Source: Rhodopseudomonas infernalis (GTDB taxonomy: Bacteria; Pseudomonadota; Alphaproteobacteria; Rhizobiales; Xanthobacteraceae). From it: 64,000 bases of DNA. Every line of letters starts with the position of its first letter. Position 1 is the first letter of the stretch. Below, piece after piece: positions 51,430-60,204 of the stretch. Under the pieces are notes generated by a model. It searched no databases. It was not told the DNA's origin and worked only from the letters and a program-made list of their open reading frames with translations. The position numbers were made by a program, and so were the translations under genes. Where the stretch lies: NCBI RefSeq assembly GCF_022271405.1, contig NZ_JAJNAL010000002.1:1-64000 (forward strand), in the 5' to 3' direction.

Positions 51430-52410
51430 CTACGCGGTGACGCGGACGACGACCTTGCCCAGCGCCTCGCGGCCCGCGAGCGTGCGGAAGGCCTCGCGGA
51501 AGTCGGCGAGATCGTACACCTGACCGACCGGCGGCTGCAGCCGGCCTTCGCTCAGCAATCGGAACAGCTCGGCGTTGACGCGCCGATAAGCCTCCGGTTC
51601 GCGGCGCGGCACCTGGGCGAGATCGACGCCGGTCAGCACGCCGCCTTTCAGCAGCGGCAGATTGAAAGGCAGCGCCGGGATGCTTCCGGCGGCGAAGCCG
51701 ACCACGACGTGGCGGCCGTTCCAGGCGATCGAGCGGAAGGCCTCGATCGAGACCGGGCCGCCGACCGGATCGATAATGACGTCGCAGCCATGGCCATCGG
51801 TGAGCGCTTTGAGTTCGTCGCGCCAGTCGGTGCGCGTGTAGTCGATCGCCGCGTCGGCGCCGAGCCCGACAGCGAAGTCGCGCTTCGCCGCGGTGGAGGC
51901 CGCCGCGATCACGCGCGCGCCGAGAATTTTGCCGAGCTGGATCGCGGCCGATCCAACGCCGCCGGCCGCACCGAGGACGAGCAGTTGCTCGCCTGCCGCA
52001 AGCCTGGCGCGCTCGGTCAGCGCATAGTGAGCCGTCAGGTAGTTGGCGCGAAACCCGGCGCCGACTTCGGGCGACACGCCGTCCGGGAGCGGCGTCACCG
52101 CGTCGGCCGGAACGACGACGTATTCGGCGAGCGCGCCGGAGCGCGTCATGCCCATCACCGCCATGCCCGGCTGGTAGGCGGCGACATCGTCGGCAGCGGC
52201 ATCGATCTCGCCGGCGAATTCCGTTCCGGGTATGAAGGGCAGCGGATCCTTGGTCTGGTAACGCCCCTGCACCTTGAGACCATCGACGAAACCGATGCCG
52301 ACGGCACGAACGCGGACGCGCACCGATCCGGGCGGGAGCGGCGGGACGGCGATATCCTGCAACGCGACCTGTTCGATGTCCGTGTAGGTTTCGACGACGA
52401 CGGCTTTCAT
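51430..52410 (-). CDS. NADPH:quinone oxidoreductase-type MDR protein
   Basis: A 326-residue medium-chain dehydrogenase/reductase without the zinc ligands of alcohol dehydrogenases. FVDGLKVQGRYQTKDPLPFIPGTEFAGEI is the quinone reductase signature, and LLVLGAAGGVGSAAIQLGKI binds NADPH. Likely reduces quinones or enones. A paralogue lies at 53126-54115, separated by the carboxymuconolactone decarboxylase-like gene. Confidence 0.88.
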   Translation of the reverse strand: MKAVVVETYTDIEQVALQDIAVPPLPPGSVRVRVRAVGIGFVDGLKVQGRYQTKDPLPFIPGTEFAGEIDAAADDVAAYQPGMAVMGMTRSGALAEYVVVPADAVTPLPDGVSPEVGAGFRANYLTAHYALTERARLAAGEQLLVLGAAGGVGSAAIQLGKILGARVIAAASTAAKRDFAVGLGADAAIDYTRTDWRDELKALTDGHGCDVIIDPVGGPVSIEAFRSIAWNGRHVVVGFAAGSIPALPFNLPLLKGGVLTGVDLAQVPRREPEAYRRVNAELFRLLSEGRLQPPVGQVYDLADFREAFRTLAGREALGKVVVRVTA

Positions 52411-52619
52411 GGGATGGTGGGCCTCGCGTGATGGACAGATGAGAACATCGGCGTCTGTAGCGCGCCGGTGACATTGCCGCGCGGAGGGCGGCGGGACGAG
52501 CGTTGACCCATGCGTAGTTCTGTGCCGAGTTGTCGGTCAAGCGAAAAACTCGGCGTGCCATACGACGGAATTGAATGACCTGGCGGACGCCGGCGCGGCA
52601 ACAGGGAAGGAACGAACGG

Positions 52620-53024
52620 ATGAGTTACGATCAAACCATCACTCTCGGCGGCATGTTCGACATCGGCCTTGCGGCGCGTCGCGAGGTGCTCGGCGCCGAC
52701 TATGTCGACAAGTCGCTGCAGTCGACCAATGACTTCATGATGGCGTTCCAGCACATCACCACGGAATGGTGCTGGGGCTATGCGTGGAATCGCCCGGGCC
52801 TCGACCGCAAGACCCGCAGCATGCTCAACCTGGCCATGCTCACCGCGCTCAACCGCGCGCCGGAAATCAAGCTGCACACCCGCGGCGCGATCACCAACGG
52901 GGTGACCGTCGACGAGATCAAGGAAGTGCTGCTGCATGCCACCGTGTATTGCGGCATCCCGGCCGGCCTCGACGCGTTCAAGGCGGCCAACGAGGTGCTC
53001 AAGGAGCTCGGCGAAGTCGAATAG
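52620..53024 (+). CDS. Carboxymuconolactone decarboxylase family protein
   Basis: A 134-residue AhpD-fold protein: RREVLGADYVDKSLQ, WCWGYAWNRPGLDRKTRSMLNLAMLTALNRAPEIKLHTRGAI and HATVYCGIPAGLDAFKAANEVL match gamma-carboxymuconolactone decarboxylases (PcaC group) more than the CxxC peroxidase type. RBS AGGGAAGG precedes. It may act in protocatechuate-like ring breakdown or as a general CMD paralogue. Lies between two divergent/convergent MDR genes. Confidence 0.88.
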   Translation: MSYDQTITLGGMFDIGLAARREVLGADYVDKSLQSTNDFMMAFQHITTEWCWGYAWNRPGLDRKTRSMLNLAMLTALNRAPEIKLHTRGAITNGVTVDEIKEVLLHATVYCGIPAGLDAFKAANEVLKELGEVE

Positions 53025-53125
53025 GGAGACTCGCGCTGCGCACCGCGCGGAGCCGCGTTCGGCCTCGGCCCGGTGCCGGCAGGTGTCGCAGCGTTCAGTG
53101 CTGACTCGCCCGGTCGCAGAACTGC

Positions 53126-54115
53126 TCAGATCGTCACGACGATCTTGCCGACCGCGCGACGATCCGCGAGCAGATGGATCGCCTCGCCACCTTGAGCGAG
53201 CGGAAACCGCGCCGTCACGCCCGCCGAGAGCAGGCCGTTCTTGTACCAGAGCTGCAGCTCGGCCTTGTTGACCGCCAGTGCGTCCGGCTGCGTGAGCGTG
53301 AAGGTCCGCCAGTTGACGCCGAGCACGTCGCAATTCTTCAGCAGCGGCAGGTTGAGCGGCAGCGACGGGATGCCGGCGGTGAAGCCGAGCACACAGTAGC
53401 GGCCGCCGTCTGCGACGCAGCGGATCGCAGTGTCGGCAAGCCAGCCGCCGGCCGGATCGATCACCACGTCGGCGCCGGCTCCGACCGCCGCCTTGAGGCG
53501 CTGGCCGATCTCCTTGCGGTCCGCCGGCGCGCTCGCCGGATACAGCACGCCGTCTGCTGCGCCGTGCTGACGGGCGAAAGCGAGTTTGTCCTCGGACGAT
53601 GCGGCCGCGATTACGCGTGCGCCGATGATACGCGCGACCTGCACCGCGGCGATGCCGACGCCGCCACCGGCGCCGAGCACCAGAACGGTCTCGCCGGGCT
53701 TCAACCGGGCGCGGTTGCGCAGCGCATAAAGCGCGGTCTCGAAGGTGAACTGCATCACCGCCGCATCGACGAACGACATGCCGTCCGGGATCGGCGCACA
53801 GCGCGCCGCATCGACCGCCGCCGCTTCGGCCATGCCGCCGGTGCCGATCCGCGCTGTGACGCGATCGCCGACGCGGAAGCCGGTGACGTCCGGGCCCAGC
53901 GCCGTCACGACGCCGGCGACCTCGGCGCCCGGCGCGAACGGACGCGGCGCCTTCACCTGATAGAGGTCCTGGATCATCAGCAGATCCGGATAGTTGACGC
54001 CGCAGGCCTTGATGGCGATCACGATCTGGCCGGGACCGGCGACCGGGGCCGGCAGCTCGAGCAGCTTCAGCGTCTCCGGTCCGCCCGGCTCGCAGCTCAT
54101 CAATGCGCGCATCAT
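53126..54115 (-). CDS. NADPH:quinone oxidoreductase-type MDR protein, second copy
   Basis: A 329-residue relative of the protein at 51430. CGVNYPDLLMIQDLYQVKAPRPFAPGAEVAGVV is the family signature and VLVLGAGGGVGIAAVQVAR is the NADPH loop. The catalytic zinc cysteines are absent. It starts divergently from the AraC regulator, which may control it. Confidence 0.88.
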   Translation of the reverse strand: MMRALMSCEPGGPETLKLLELPAPVAGPGQIVIAIKACGVNYPDLLMIQDLYQVKAPRPFAPGAEVAGVVTALGPDVTGFRVGDRVTARIGTGGMAEAAAVDAARCAPIPDGMSFVDAAVMQFTFETALYALRNRARLKPGETVLVLGAGGGVGIAAVQVARIIGARVIAAASSEDKLAFARQHGAADGVLYPASAPADRKEIGQRLKAAVGAGADVVIDPAGGWLADTAIRCVADGGRYCVLGFTAGIPSLPLNLPLLKNCDVLGVNWRTFTLTQPDALAVNKAELQLWYKNGLLSAGVTARFPLAQGGEAIHLLADRRAVGKIVVTI

Positions 54116-54252
54116 GCGGCTCCTTCGATTGCGTCGTCTCCTGGGGTGGCCGGGATGCGGCGTCGGCGCAATGACCGGATCGACCGTTCCGGTTGGCGCC
54201 GGGCGCCAAGGTTACGCTGGCGAGCATGCGCCGGCGCCGCTATCCTGTGGGC

Positions 54253-55335
54253 ATGCCGGACATCACCTCACGCCGAACCGGACCGCGCAAAGCGGTCTCA
54301 TCCCGCTCTGCGATCGACACGGGATATGTCGGCCTCATTCTTAGTGGCGCGCGCGAAGCCGGGCTAGATCTCGATCGCCTGCTGGCGCGAGCCGGCATCC
54401 GGCCGGAGGAGCTGGAGCAGCCGGGCACGCGGCTGCCGCAGGATCAGTTCGCCCGCATGATCGCGCTGCTGACGCGGGTGACGCGCGACGAGCTGTGGCT
54501 GCTCGGCAGCCGACCGATCAAGCCGGGCACCTTCCGCATGATGTGCCGGCTGCTGATCCATTGCGGCAGCCTGCGGCAGGCGATCCGGATCGGCTGCCAA
54601 TTCTATCATCTGGTGGTCGACGATTTCGTGGTGCGTCTCGCCGAGGGGGAGCACGACGCCTCGGTCTACGTCACCGACACGATCGAGCAGCCGAAGCGGC
54701 GGCGGATGGTCAATGGCGCGATCCTGATGTTCACCTACGGGCTGATGTGCTGGCTGGTCGGACGGCGGCTGCCGCTGATCACCGTGCACTACGTATTTCC
54801 CGAGGAGGCGTTCAGCTCCGAGCTCGAACCGGTGTACCGCGCGCCGATGCTGTTCGATCAGCCGCGCACCGAGATCCGGTTCGATGCCGAGCTGCTCGAT
54901 CTGCCGATCATGCCGGACGAGCAGCGGCTGCGCCGTTTCCTGGCGTCGATGCCGAGCGCGCTGCTGGTGCGCTATCGCGACGACGCCAGCGTGGCGGAGC
55001 GCGTGCGCGGCATTCTGCGGCGCAATCTGAAGCGTACGCTGTCGTTCGAAGACGTCGCCGGGATGGTGGCGATGTCGCCGCAGACCTTGCGGCGGCGGTT
55101 GCTCGACGAGGAGCAGTGCGGCTTTCAGGAGATCAAGGATCAGGTGCGGCGAGACGTGGCCACGCACATGCTGAAGAAGTCGCGGCTGCCGCTGGAGGAG
55201 GTGGCGTTGTCGCTCGGCTTCTCCGAACTCAGCACGTTTCACCGCGCGTTCCGGCGCTGGACCGGAATGGCGCCGGGCGAATTCCGCGAGCGGCACGCCG
55301 CTAATCCCGCCATGCGGTCGGATTCAGCCAACTGA
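54253..55335 (+). CDS. AraC family transcriptional regulator
   Basis: A 360-residue protein with an Arabinose_bd-type N-terminal half (SGAREAGLDLDRLLARAGI, QFARMIALLTRVTRDELWLL, CQFYHLVVDDFVVRL) and a C-terminal pair of helix-turn-helix units: FEDVAGMVAMSPQTLRRRLLDE and VALSLGFSELSTFHRAFRRWTGMAPGEFR. ATG 54253 is used; 54193 adds an unlikely tail. The acyl-CoA synthetase gene follows in 33 to 87 bases, so local control of that operon and of the divergent MDR gene is likely. Confidence 0.92.
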   Translation: MPDITSRRTGPRKAVSSRSAIDTGYVGLILSGAREAGLDLDRLLARAGIRPEELEQPGTRLPQDQFARMIALLTRVTRDELWLLGSRPIKPGTFRMMCRLLIHCGSLRQAIRIGCQFYHLVVDDFVVRLAEGEHDASVYVTDTIEQPKRRRMVNGAILMFTYGLMCWLVGRRLPLITVHYVFPEEAFSSELEPVYRAPMLFDQPRTEIRFDAELLDLPIMPDEQRLRRFLASMPSALLVRYRDDASVAERVRGILRRNLKRTLSFEDVAGMVAMSPQTLRRRLLDEEQCGFQEIKDQVRRDVATHMLKKSRLPLEEVALSLGFSELSTFHRAFRRWTGMAPGEFRERHAANPAMRSDSAN

Positions 55336-55368
55336 AATGGCGCGCACGGTCATTCAACGCGGCCGCTA

Positions 55369-56946
55369 TTGAACAGATACTCCCCGCAATGGGCCGCTCT
55401 CAAGGCCGTTGATGGGGAAGATATGCCAACGCTACGTCAGTGGGCCGAACGCCATCCCGACAAGACCGCCGCGCTGATCGCGTTCACCGACGAGGCGATC
55501 AGCTATCGCGAACTCGATCGTCGCGCCAATGCGGTCACCCAGCTGCTGATGTGGATGGGATTATCCGCCGGCGACGGCATTGCGGTCCTGCTCGACAACG
55601 ATCTGCGCTATTTCGAGCTGCTGTGGGGCGCGCGCCGTCATGGCGTGTACTATACGCCGGTGAGTACGCATCTGAAGCCGGAGGAGGCGGCCTACATCGT
55701 CCGCGACAGCGGCGCCAAAGTGTTCTTCGCCGGGGCGCGGTTCACCGAAGCGGTCAAGGCGCTGGAAGCCGATAATCCGCACGGCTGCACGATCTTCACG
55801 GTCGGCGAGGGCGGCAGCGGTCTCGATTACGTCAAGGAGCTCGCGAAGTTCGATCGCATGATCGAGATCCCGGATGGTCCGGTCGGCAAGGACTTCTTCT
55901 ATTCGTCCGGCACCACCGGGCGGCCGAAAGGCATCAAGCAGCCGCTGTTCTCCAATCTGCGCCAGGCGCAGGCGTCCGGCGACTGGGTGCGGGAGAATTT
56001 CGGGTTCGACGATCACACCGTCTATCTGTCGCCGGCGCCGCTGTATCACGGCGCGCCGCTGCGCTTCACCATGCGGACGCTGGAGAGCGGCGGCACGGCG
56101 GTGGTGATGACGAAATTCGCCGCGGAGCCGGCGCTGGCGGCGATCGAGCGCTATCGCATCACTCACAGCCAGTGGGTGCCGACGATGTTCTTTCGCCTGC
56201 TCGGGCTGCCGGACGACGTCCGCGGCCGCTACGATCTGTCGTCGCACGTTTGTGCGATCCACGCCGCAGCGCCGTGCCCGCCGGAACTCAAGGAACAGAT
56301 GATCGCCTGGTGGGGCCCGATCGTCTGGGAGTACTACGCCGGCTCCGAGCGCAACGGGGCGACCTGCATTTCGACCGCCGACTGGCTGACGCACCGCGGC
56401 TCGGTCGGGCGGGCCTGCGTCGGCACCATCCACATCCTCGACGAGGACCACAAAGAACTCGCCCCCGGCGAGATCGGCGACGTGTATTTCGACGGACCGA
56501 CCTTCGTCTATCACAACGACCCCGACAAGACCGCGCGCTCGCGCAACGCGCAGGGCTGGTCGACGATCGGCGACGTCGGCTACGTCGACGCGGAGGGCTT
56601 TCTTTATCTCACCGACCGGCGCTCGCACATGATCATCTCGGGCGGCGTCAATATCTATCCGGCTGAAATCGAGAATTGCCTGGCGCTCAACCCGCTGGTC
56701 GCGGACGTCGCGGTGTTCGGCGTGCCGAACCTCGAATATGGCGAGGAGGTCAAGGCGGTCATCCAGCTCAAGGATCCGTCGCGCGCCACGCCCGCACTGG
56801 CACAGCAGCTGATGGCGTATTGTCGCGACCAGCTCTCTCACGTGAAATGTCCGCGTTCGATCGATTTCGAGGCGGAATTGCCGCGGCAGGAGAACGGCAA
56901 GCTGTTCAAGCACGTGCTCAAGCAGCGCTATCTCCAGCCGGCCTGA
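55369..56946 (+). CDS. Acyl-CoA synthetase (AMP-forming)
   Basis: A 525-residue adenylate-forming ligase. DFFYSSGTTGRPKGIKQ is the phosphate-binding P-loop, with YYAGSERNG (A5) and YLTDRRSHMIISGGVNIYPAEIEN (A8 hinge) and the catalytic lysine in PRQENGKLFK. It activates a carboxylic acid to acyl-CoA; chain type is not clear. The TTG start 55369 gives an MNRY N-terminus. ATG 55423 with GGGGAAG upstream is a strong alternative. It is followed in 33 bases by an ABC binding-protein gene, so both likely serve one substrate. Confidence 0.9.
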   Translation: MNRYSPQWAALKAVDGEDMPTLRQWAERHPDKTAALIAFTDEAISYRELDRRANAVTQLLMWMGLSAGDGIAVLLDNDLRYFELLWGARRHGVYYTPVSTHLKPEEAAYIVRDSGAKVFFAGARFTEAVKALEADNPHGCTIFTVGEGGSGLDYVKELAKFDRMIEIPDGPVGKDFFYSSGTTGRPKGIKQPLFSNLRQAQASGDWVRENFGFDDHTVYLSPAPLYHGAPLRFTMRTLESGGTAVVMTKFAAEPALAAIERYRITHSQWVPTMFFRLLGLPDDVRGRYDLSSHVCAIHAAAPCPPELKEQMIAWWGPIVWEYYAGSERNGATCISTADWLTHRGSVGRACVGTIHILDEDHKELAPGEIGDVYFDGPTFVYHNDPDKTARSRNAQGWSTIGDVGYVDAEGFLYLTDRRSHMIISGGVNIYPAEIENCLALNPLVADVAVFGVPNLEYGEEVKAVIQLKDPSRATPALAQQLMAYCRDQLSHVKCPRSIDFEAELPRQENGKLFKHVLKQRYLQPA

Positions 56947-56979
56947 TCCACCGCATCATCCACCACACAGGACATCGAC

Positions 56980-58185
56980 ATGAAGAAGCTGATAGCAGCG
57001 GCATGTGCCGCCGCGTGCGTCGCCGCGTCCGCGCCGGCCACCGCCAAGAATTACGGACCCGGCGTCACCGACACCGAGGTGAAGATCGGTCAGACCATGC
57101 CGTATAGCGGCCCGGCGTCGAGCTTCGCGGCGATCGGAAAGGCGATGACGGCGTATTTCGAGAAGCTCAACGCCGCCGGCGGCATCAACGGCCGCAAGAT
57201 CAACCTGATCTCGCTCGACGACGGCTACAGCCCGTCGAAGGCGGTGGAGCAGACGCGGCGGCTGGTCGAGAGCGACGAGGTGCTGGCGATCGTCGGCACG
57301 TTCGGATCTCCGACCAATTTCGCGATCCAGAAATATCTCAACACCAAGAAGGTCCCGGGCCTGTTTCTCGGCACCGGCGCCAATCGCGTCTCCGAGCCGC
57401 AAACCTATCCGTGGTCGATGGGCTGGCAGCCGAACAACCACGCCAAGGGCGTGATCTACGCCAAATATCTGCTGAAGGAGCGGCCGACCGCGAAGGTCGC
57501 GGTGATGTACCAGAACGACGATTTCGGCCGGGACTACGCCAAGGGCTTCCGCGACGGGCTGGGCGACAAGGCCTCCAGCATGATCGTCAAGGAGCTCAGC
57601 TATGAAATCACCGAGCCGACCGCCGACTCGCAGATCCTGCTGCTGAAGTCGACCGGCGCCGACGTGTTCCTCAACATCTCGACGCCAAAGTTCTCCGCGC
57701 AGGCGATCAAGAAGATGGCGGAAACCAAGTGGGACGCGCTGCACCTGTTGAGCGACGCGGCCGGCTCGATCTCCAGCACGCTGGTGCCGGCCGGGCTGGA
57801 AAATTCGAAGGGCGTCATCACCGTCGCGTTCCGCAAGGATCCGAACGATCCGGCCTGGGCCGAGGATCCCGGCATGAAGGACTATCTGGCGTTCATGAAG
57901 CAGTATATGCCGAACGCCGATCCGTCCGAGACCTACTACGTGTTCGGCTACGCCACCGCCCAGACCTTCGAACACGTGCTGAAAGCCTGCGGTGACGACC
58001 TGACCCGCGAGAATTTGATGAAGCAGGCGGCCAGCATCAAGGATCTGGAACTGCCAATCCTGCTGCCCGGCATCAAGCTCAACACCAGCGCGACCCACTT
58101 TACGCCGATGAGCCAGGAGCAGTTGATGCAGTTCGACGGCACCAGATGGAAGCCGATCGGCACTGTGATCGACGCGGAGAAGTAG
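56980..58185 (+). CDS. Branched-chain-type ABC transporter substrate-binding protein
   Basis: A 401-residue periplasmic receptor. Signal peptide LIAAACAAACVAASAPATAK, then TDTEVKIGQTMPYSGPASSFAAIG, GGINGRKINLISLDDGYSPSKAVEQTRRLVE and VAVMYQNDDFGRDYAKGFRDGL, all typical of LivJ-like receptors that often bind aromatic acids in this group. No permease or ATPase genes are next to it; the LivGFHM operon at 22.6-26 kb lacks a receptor and could be a partner. Ends in a terminator. Confidence 0.92.
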   Translation: MKKLIAAACAAACVAASAPATAKNYGPGVTDTEVKIGQTMPYSGPASSFAAIGKAMTAYFEKLNAAGGINGRKINLISLDDGYSPSKAVEQTRRLVESDEVLAIVGTFGSPTNFAIQKYLNTKKVPGLFLGTGANRVSEPQTYPWSMGWQPNNHAKGVIYAKYLLKERPTAKVAVMYQNDDFGRDYAKGFRDGLGDKASSMIVKELSYEITEPTADSQILLLKSTGADVFLNISTPKFSAQAIKKMAETKWDALHLLSDAAGSISSTLVPAGLENSKGVITVAFRKDPNDPAWAEDPGMKDYLAFMKQYMPNADPSETYYVFGYATAQTFEHVLKACGDDLTRENLMKQAASIKDLELPILLPGIKLNTSATHFTPMSQEQLMQFDGTRWKPIGTVIDAEK

Positions 58186-58210
58186 GTCCGGCGCAGGTCG
58201 GCGAAATTGA

Positions 58211-58241
58211 AAACGCCCGGCGAAAGCCGGGCGTTTGTTTT
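58211..58241 (+). terminator. Rho-independent terminator after binding-protein gene
   Basis: AAACGCCCGGC (58211-58221), loop GAAA, GCCGGGCGTTT (58226-58236), then GTTTT. An 11-bp stem and stable tetraloop with T-rich tail. Confidence 0.95.
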
Positions 58242-58297
58242 GGGGCGATGATACTCAGGCCGGCGAGGCTCTGTGATCAGTCCGACCACCTGTCCTT

Positions 58298-58387
58298 CGT
58301 CATGGCCGGTCTCGTCCCGGCCATCCACGCCTCTCTACGCTGCGAGACTGCAAGACGTGGATGCCCGGGACGAGCCCGGGCATGACG
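58298..58387. repeat. Cloverleaf-like repeat, copy 3
   Basis: CGTCAT (58298-58303) pairs with ATGACG (58382-58387). Between lie hairpin GGCCGG-TCTCGTC-CCGGCC, ATCCACG pairing with CGTGGAT, and hairpin GCCCGGG-ACGAG-CCCGGGC. It sits between the convergent binding-protein and acyl-CoA dehydrogenase genes and has the same 90-base length as copy 2. Confidence 0.9.
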
Positions 58388-58452
58388 GGGATAGGCCGCT
58401 CGTACGCTTGCAGTCGAGAAAGTCGTCGTCTCAGGTCGATGAGACGCGAAGC

Positions 58453-59640
58453 TCACGCCGTCATGCTGTCGCGGAGGACTTCGCGGGCGATGGTCATTTT
58501 CATGACTTCGGTGGTGCCCTCGGCGACCTGGGCGATGCGGCTTTGGAAGTAGAGCTGGCCGAACCGGCTTTCCTGCAGGACGCCGAGACCGCCGTGGATC
58601 TGAATGGCGCGATCGATGACGCGGCAGGCGGCGAGGGGCGCGAAGCATTTCACCATCGCGGCTTCCTTGCGGGCGTCGAGGCCGTGATCGAGCATCCAGG
58701 CGGTCTTATAGACCATCAGCCGCGACTGCTCGAGATCCATCTCCGACTCGGCGAGCATCCACTGGATCGCCTGGCGCTCGGACAGCGGCTTGCCGAACGT
58801 CTCGCGTTCGCGGGCGCGCTTGGCCGCCTGTGTCTGCGCCCAGCGTGCGGTGCCGGTGAGCCGCGCGCCGATCACGGTGCGGTTGCGGTTGAGCTGGTCC
58901 ATCATGTAGCGGAAGCCCATCCCCTCGGCGCCGAGCAGATTCTTCGCCGGCACGACGCAATCCTTGTACTGATAGTCGCAGCTGCGGCCGAGATAGGTCC
59001 CCGGCGCCATCGTGGTGTATTCCTTCAGCACCGACACGCCGGGGTTCGGGTAGTCGACCAGGAACAGGCTGATGCCCTCGTAACCCTTGCCGGGATCGGT
59101 GACCGCGTAGCACAGCAGATATTTCGGCATGATGCCGGGATGGTTCGGCGGCGGCGCCCAGCGCTTGATGCCGTTGATGACGTAGTTGTCGCCGTCGCGC
59201 ACCGCCGTGGTCTCGATCCCGGCGGCATCCGAGCCGGCTCCTGGCTCGGAAATGTTGATGTGATAGAACTTGTCCTCCTTCAGGATCGGATAGAGATAGG
59301 CCTCCTTCTGCCATTCGGGCGCGACGTAAAGTGCGGGATGCGGGTCGAGAAATCCCGACCAGGTCGCCAGCAGGCCGTGCATCACGGGCGATTTGACGAT
59401 CTCCTCGTAGACGAGGCACTTCGCGATCGTCCCGAGGCCTTGCCCACCGGCGTCCTTGGGCACGGCGAGGCCGCGAAATCCGTATTCGCGGAACTTGGCC
59501 ACCACGCCCATCAGCACGTCGTGCGCGACGGCGTAGTCGTCGATGCCCCAGCTGTCCTCCAGCGGTCGGCAGACTTCCTCGACGAACGCCGCGGCGCGCG
59601 CCTTGATCTCCTGTTGTTCTTTCGACAGTTCAAAATCCAC
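58453..59640 (-). CDS. Acyl-CoA dehydrogenase
   Basis: A 395-residue FAD enzyme with the three-domain fold: helical N-terminal part (ELSKEQQEIKARAAAFVEEV), middle strand domain with the FAD-contact HINISEPGAGSDAAGIET and INGIKRW, and the C-terminal helical domain with ARWAQTQAAKRARERETFGKPL and IHGGLGVLQESRFGQLYFQSRIAQVAEGTTEV. The usual active-site Glu position is replaced by a QVAEGTTE stretch common to long-chain types (AEGT). GTG 59640 has GGAGATCGCAC upstream. It may take the acyl-CoA from the synthetase at 55.4 kb, though it is on the other strand. Confidence 0.92.
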   Translation of the reverse strand: MDFELSKEQQEIKARAAAFVEEVCRPLEDSWGIDDYAVAHDVLMGVVAKFREYGFRGLAVPKDAGGQGLGTIAKCLVYEEIVKSPVMHGLLATWSGFLDPHPALYVAPEWQKEAYLYPILKEDKFYHINISEPGAGSDAAGIETTAVRDGDNYVINGIKRWAPPPNHPGIMPKYLLCYAVTDPGKGYEGISLFLVDYPNPGVSVLKEYTTMAPGTYLGRSCDYQYKDCVVPAKNLLGAEGMGFRYMMDQLNRNRTVIGARLTGTARWAQTQAAKRARERETFGKPLSERQAIQWMLAESEMDLEQSRLMVYKTAWMLDHGLDARKEAAMVKCFAPLAACRVIDRAIQIHGGLGVLQESRFGQLYFQSRIAQVAEGTTEVMKMTIAREVLRDSMTA

Positions 59641-60204
59641 GTGCGATCTCCAGCGGGTTCTCTGATCCTGAAACCGTAGCCAGCGTGATCGGCACGCGAC
59701 ATGACGCGGCGGCTCAATCTGATTGGCCTATTGGACCAGCGGGACGATCGCATCACAGCTTGCTGGCGCGTCGCGCGATGGTTTGGCGCGGGGGCGGCAT
59801 GAGCAACAGCTTGGGGCATCGCGACGGTGTCGCGCAGGGCTTAGATGGATTGTAAGCCTGCGCGATTGTGGGGTGCGGCAAAGATCTCTAATCGTATTTG
59901 GCCGCGGGCCTCAGCAATATCTGACAGGCCCACCTCCATATTTCAGACCGTGGATGCCGATGGCGGCAGGCGTGCGGATTGTTGTGGGCATGGTGCCGAC
60001 GGAAGGTTTCTGGCGCTCGCGATTGGACGATGCGCGTCGGGCTACGAGCCCCGCTGTTGGCGGCAGCGCGACGGACGATGGCGAACGTTGCTCGGCAAGG
60101 AAGGGCAGAGAGTTCCGTCAGTCCCGATCCGATTCGGCCGTTGAGATCGAAAGCGACCTCGCGGCCTTTGCGTCCGCGCGGTGACGCTGTCATGTCTCGA
60201 AGCA
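59641..60204. other. Intergenic region without a recognisable gene
   Basis: About 560 bases between divergent acyl-CoA dehydrogenase and ABC exporter genes. Frames on both strands have no recognisable motif; I see no strong hairpin or RNA gene. Confidence 0.5.

Noticed and set aside
59723-60184. 153-codon plus-strand frame before the ABC exporter
   Set aside because: Composition and lack of motif suggest non-coding; overlaps equally long frames on the other strand.
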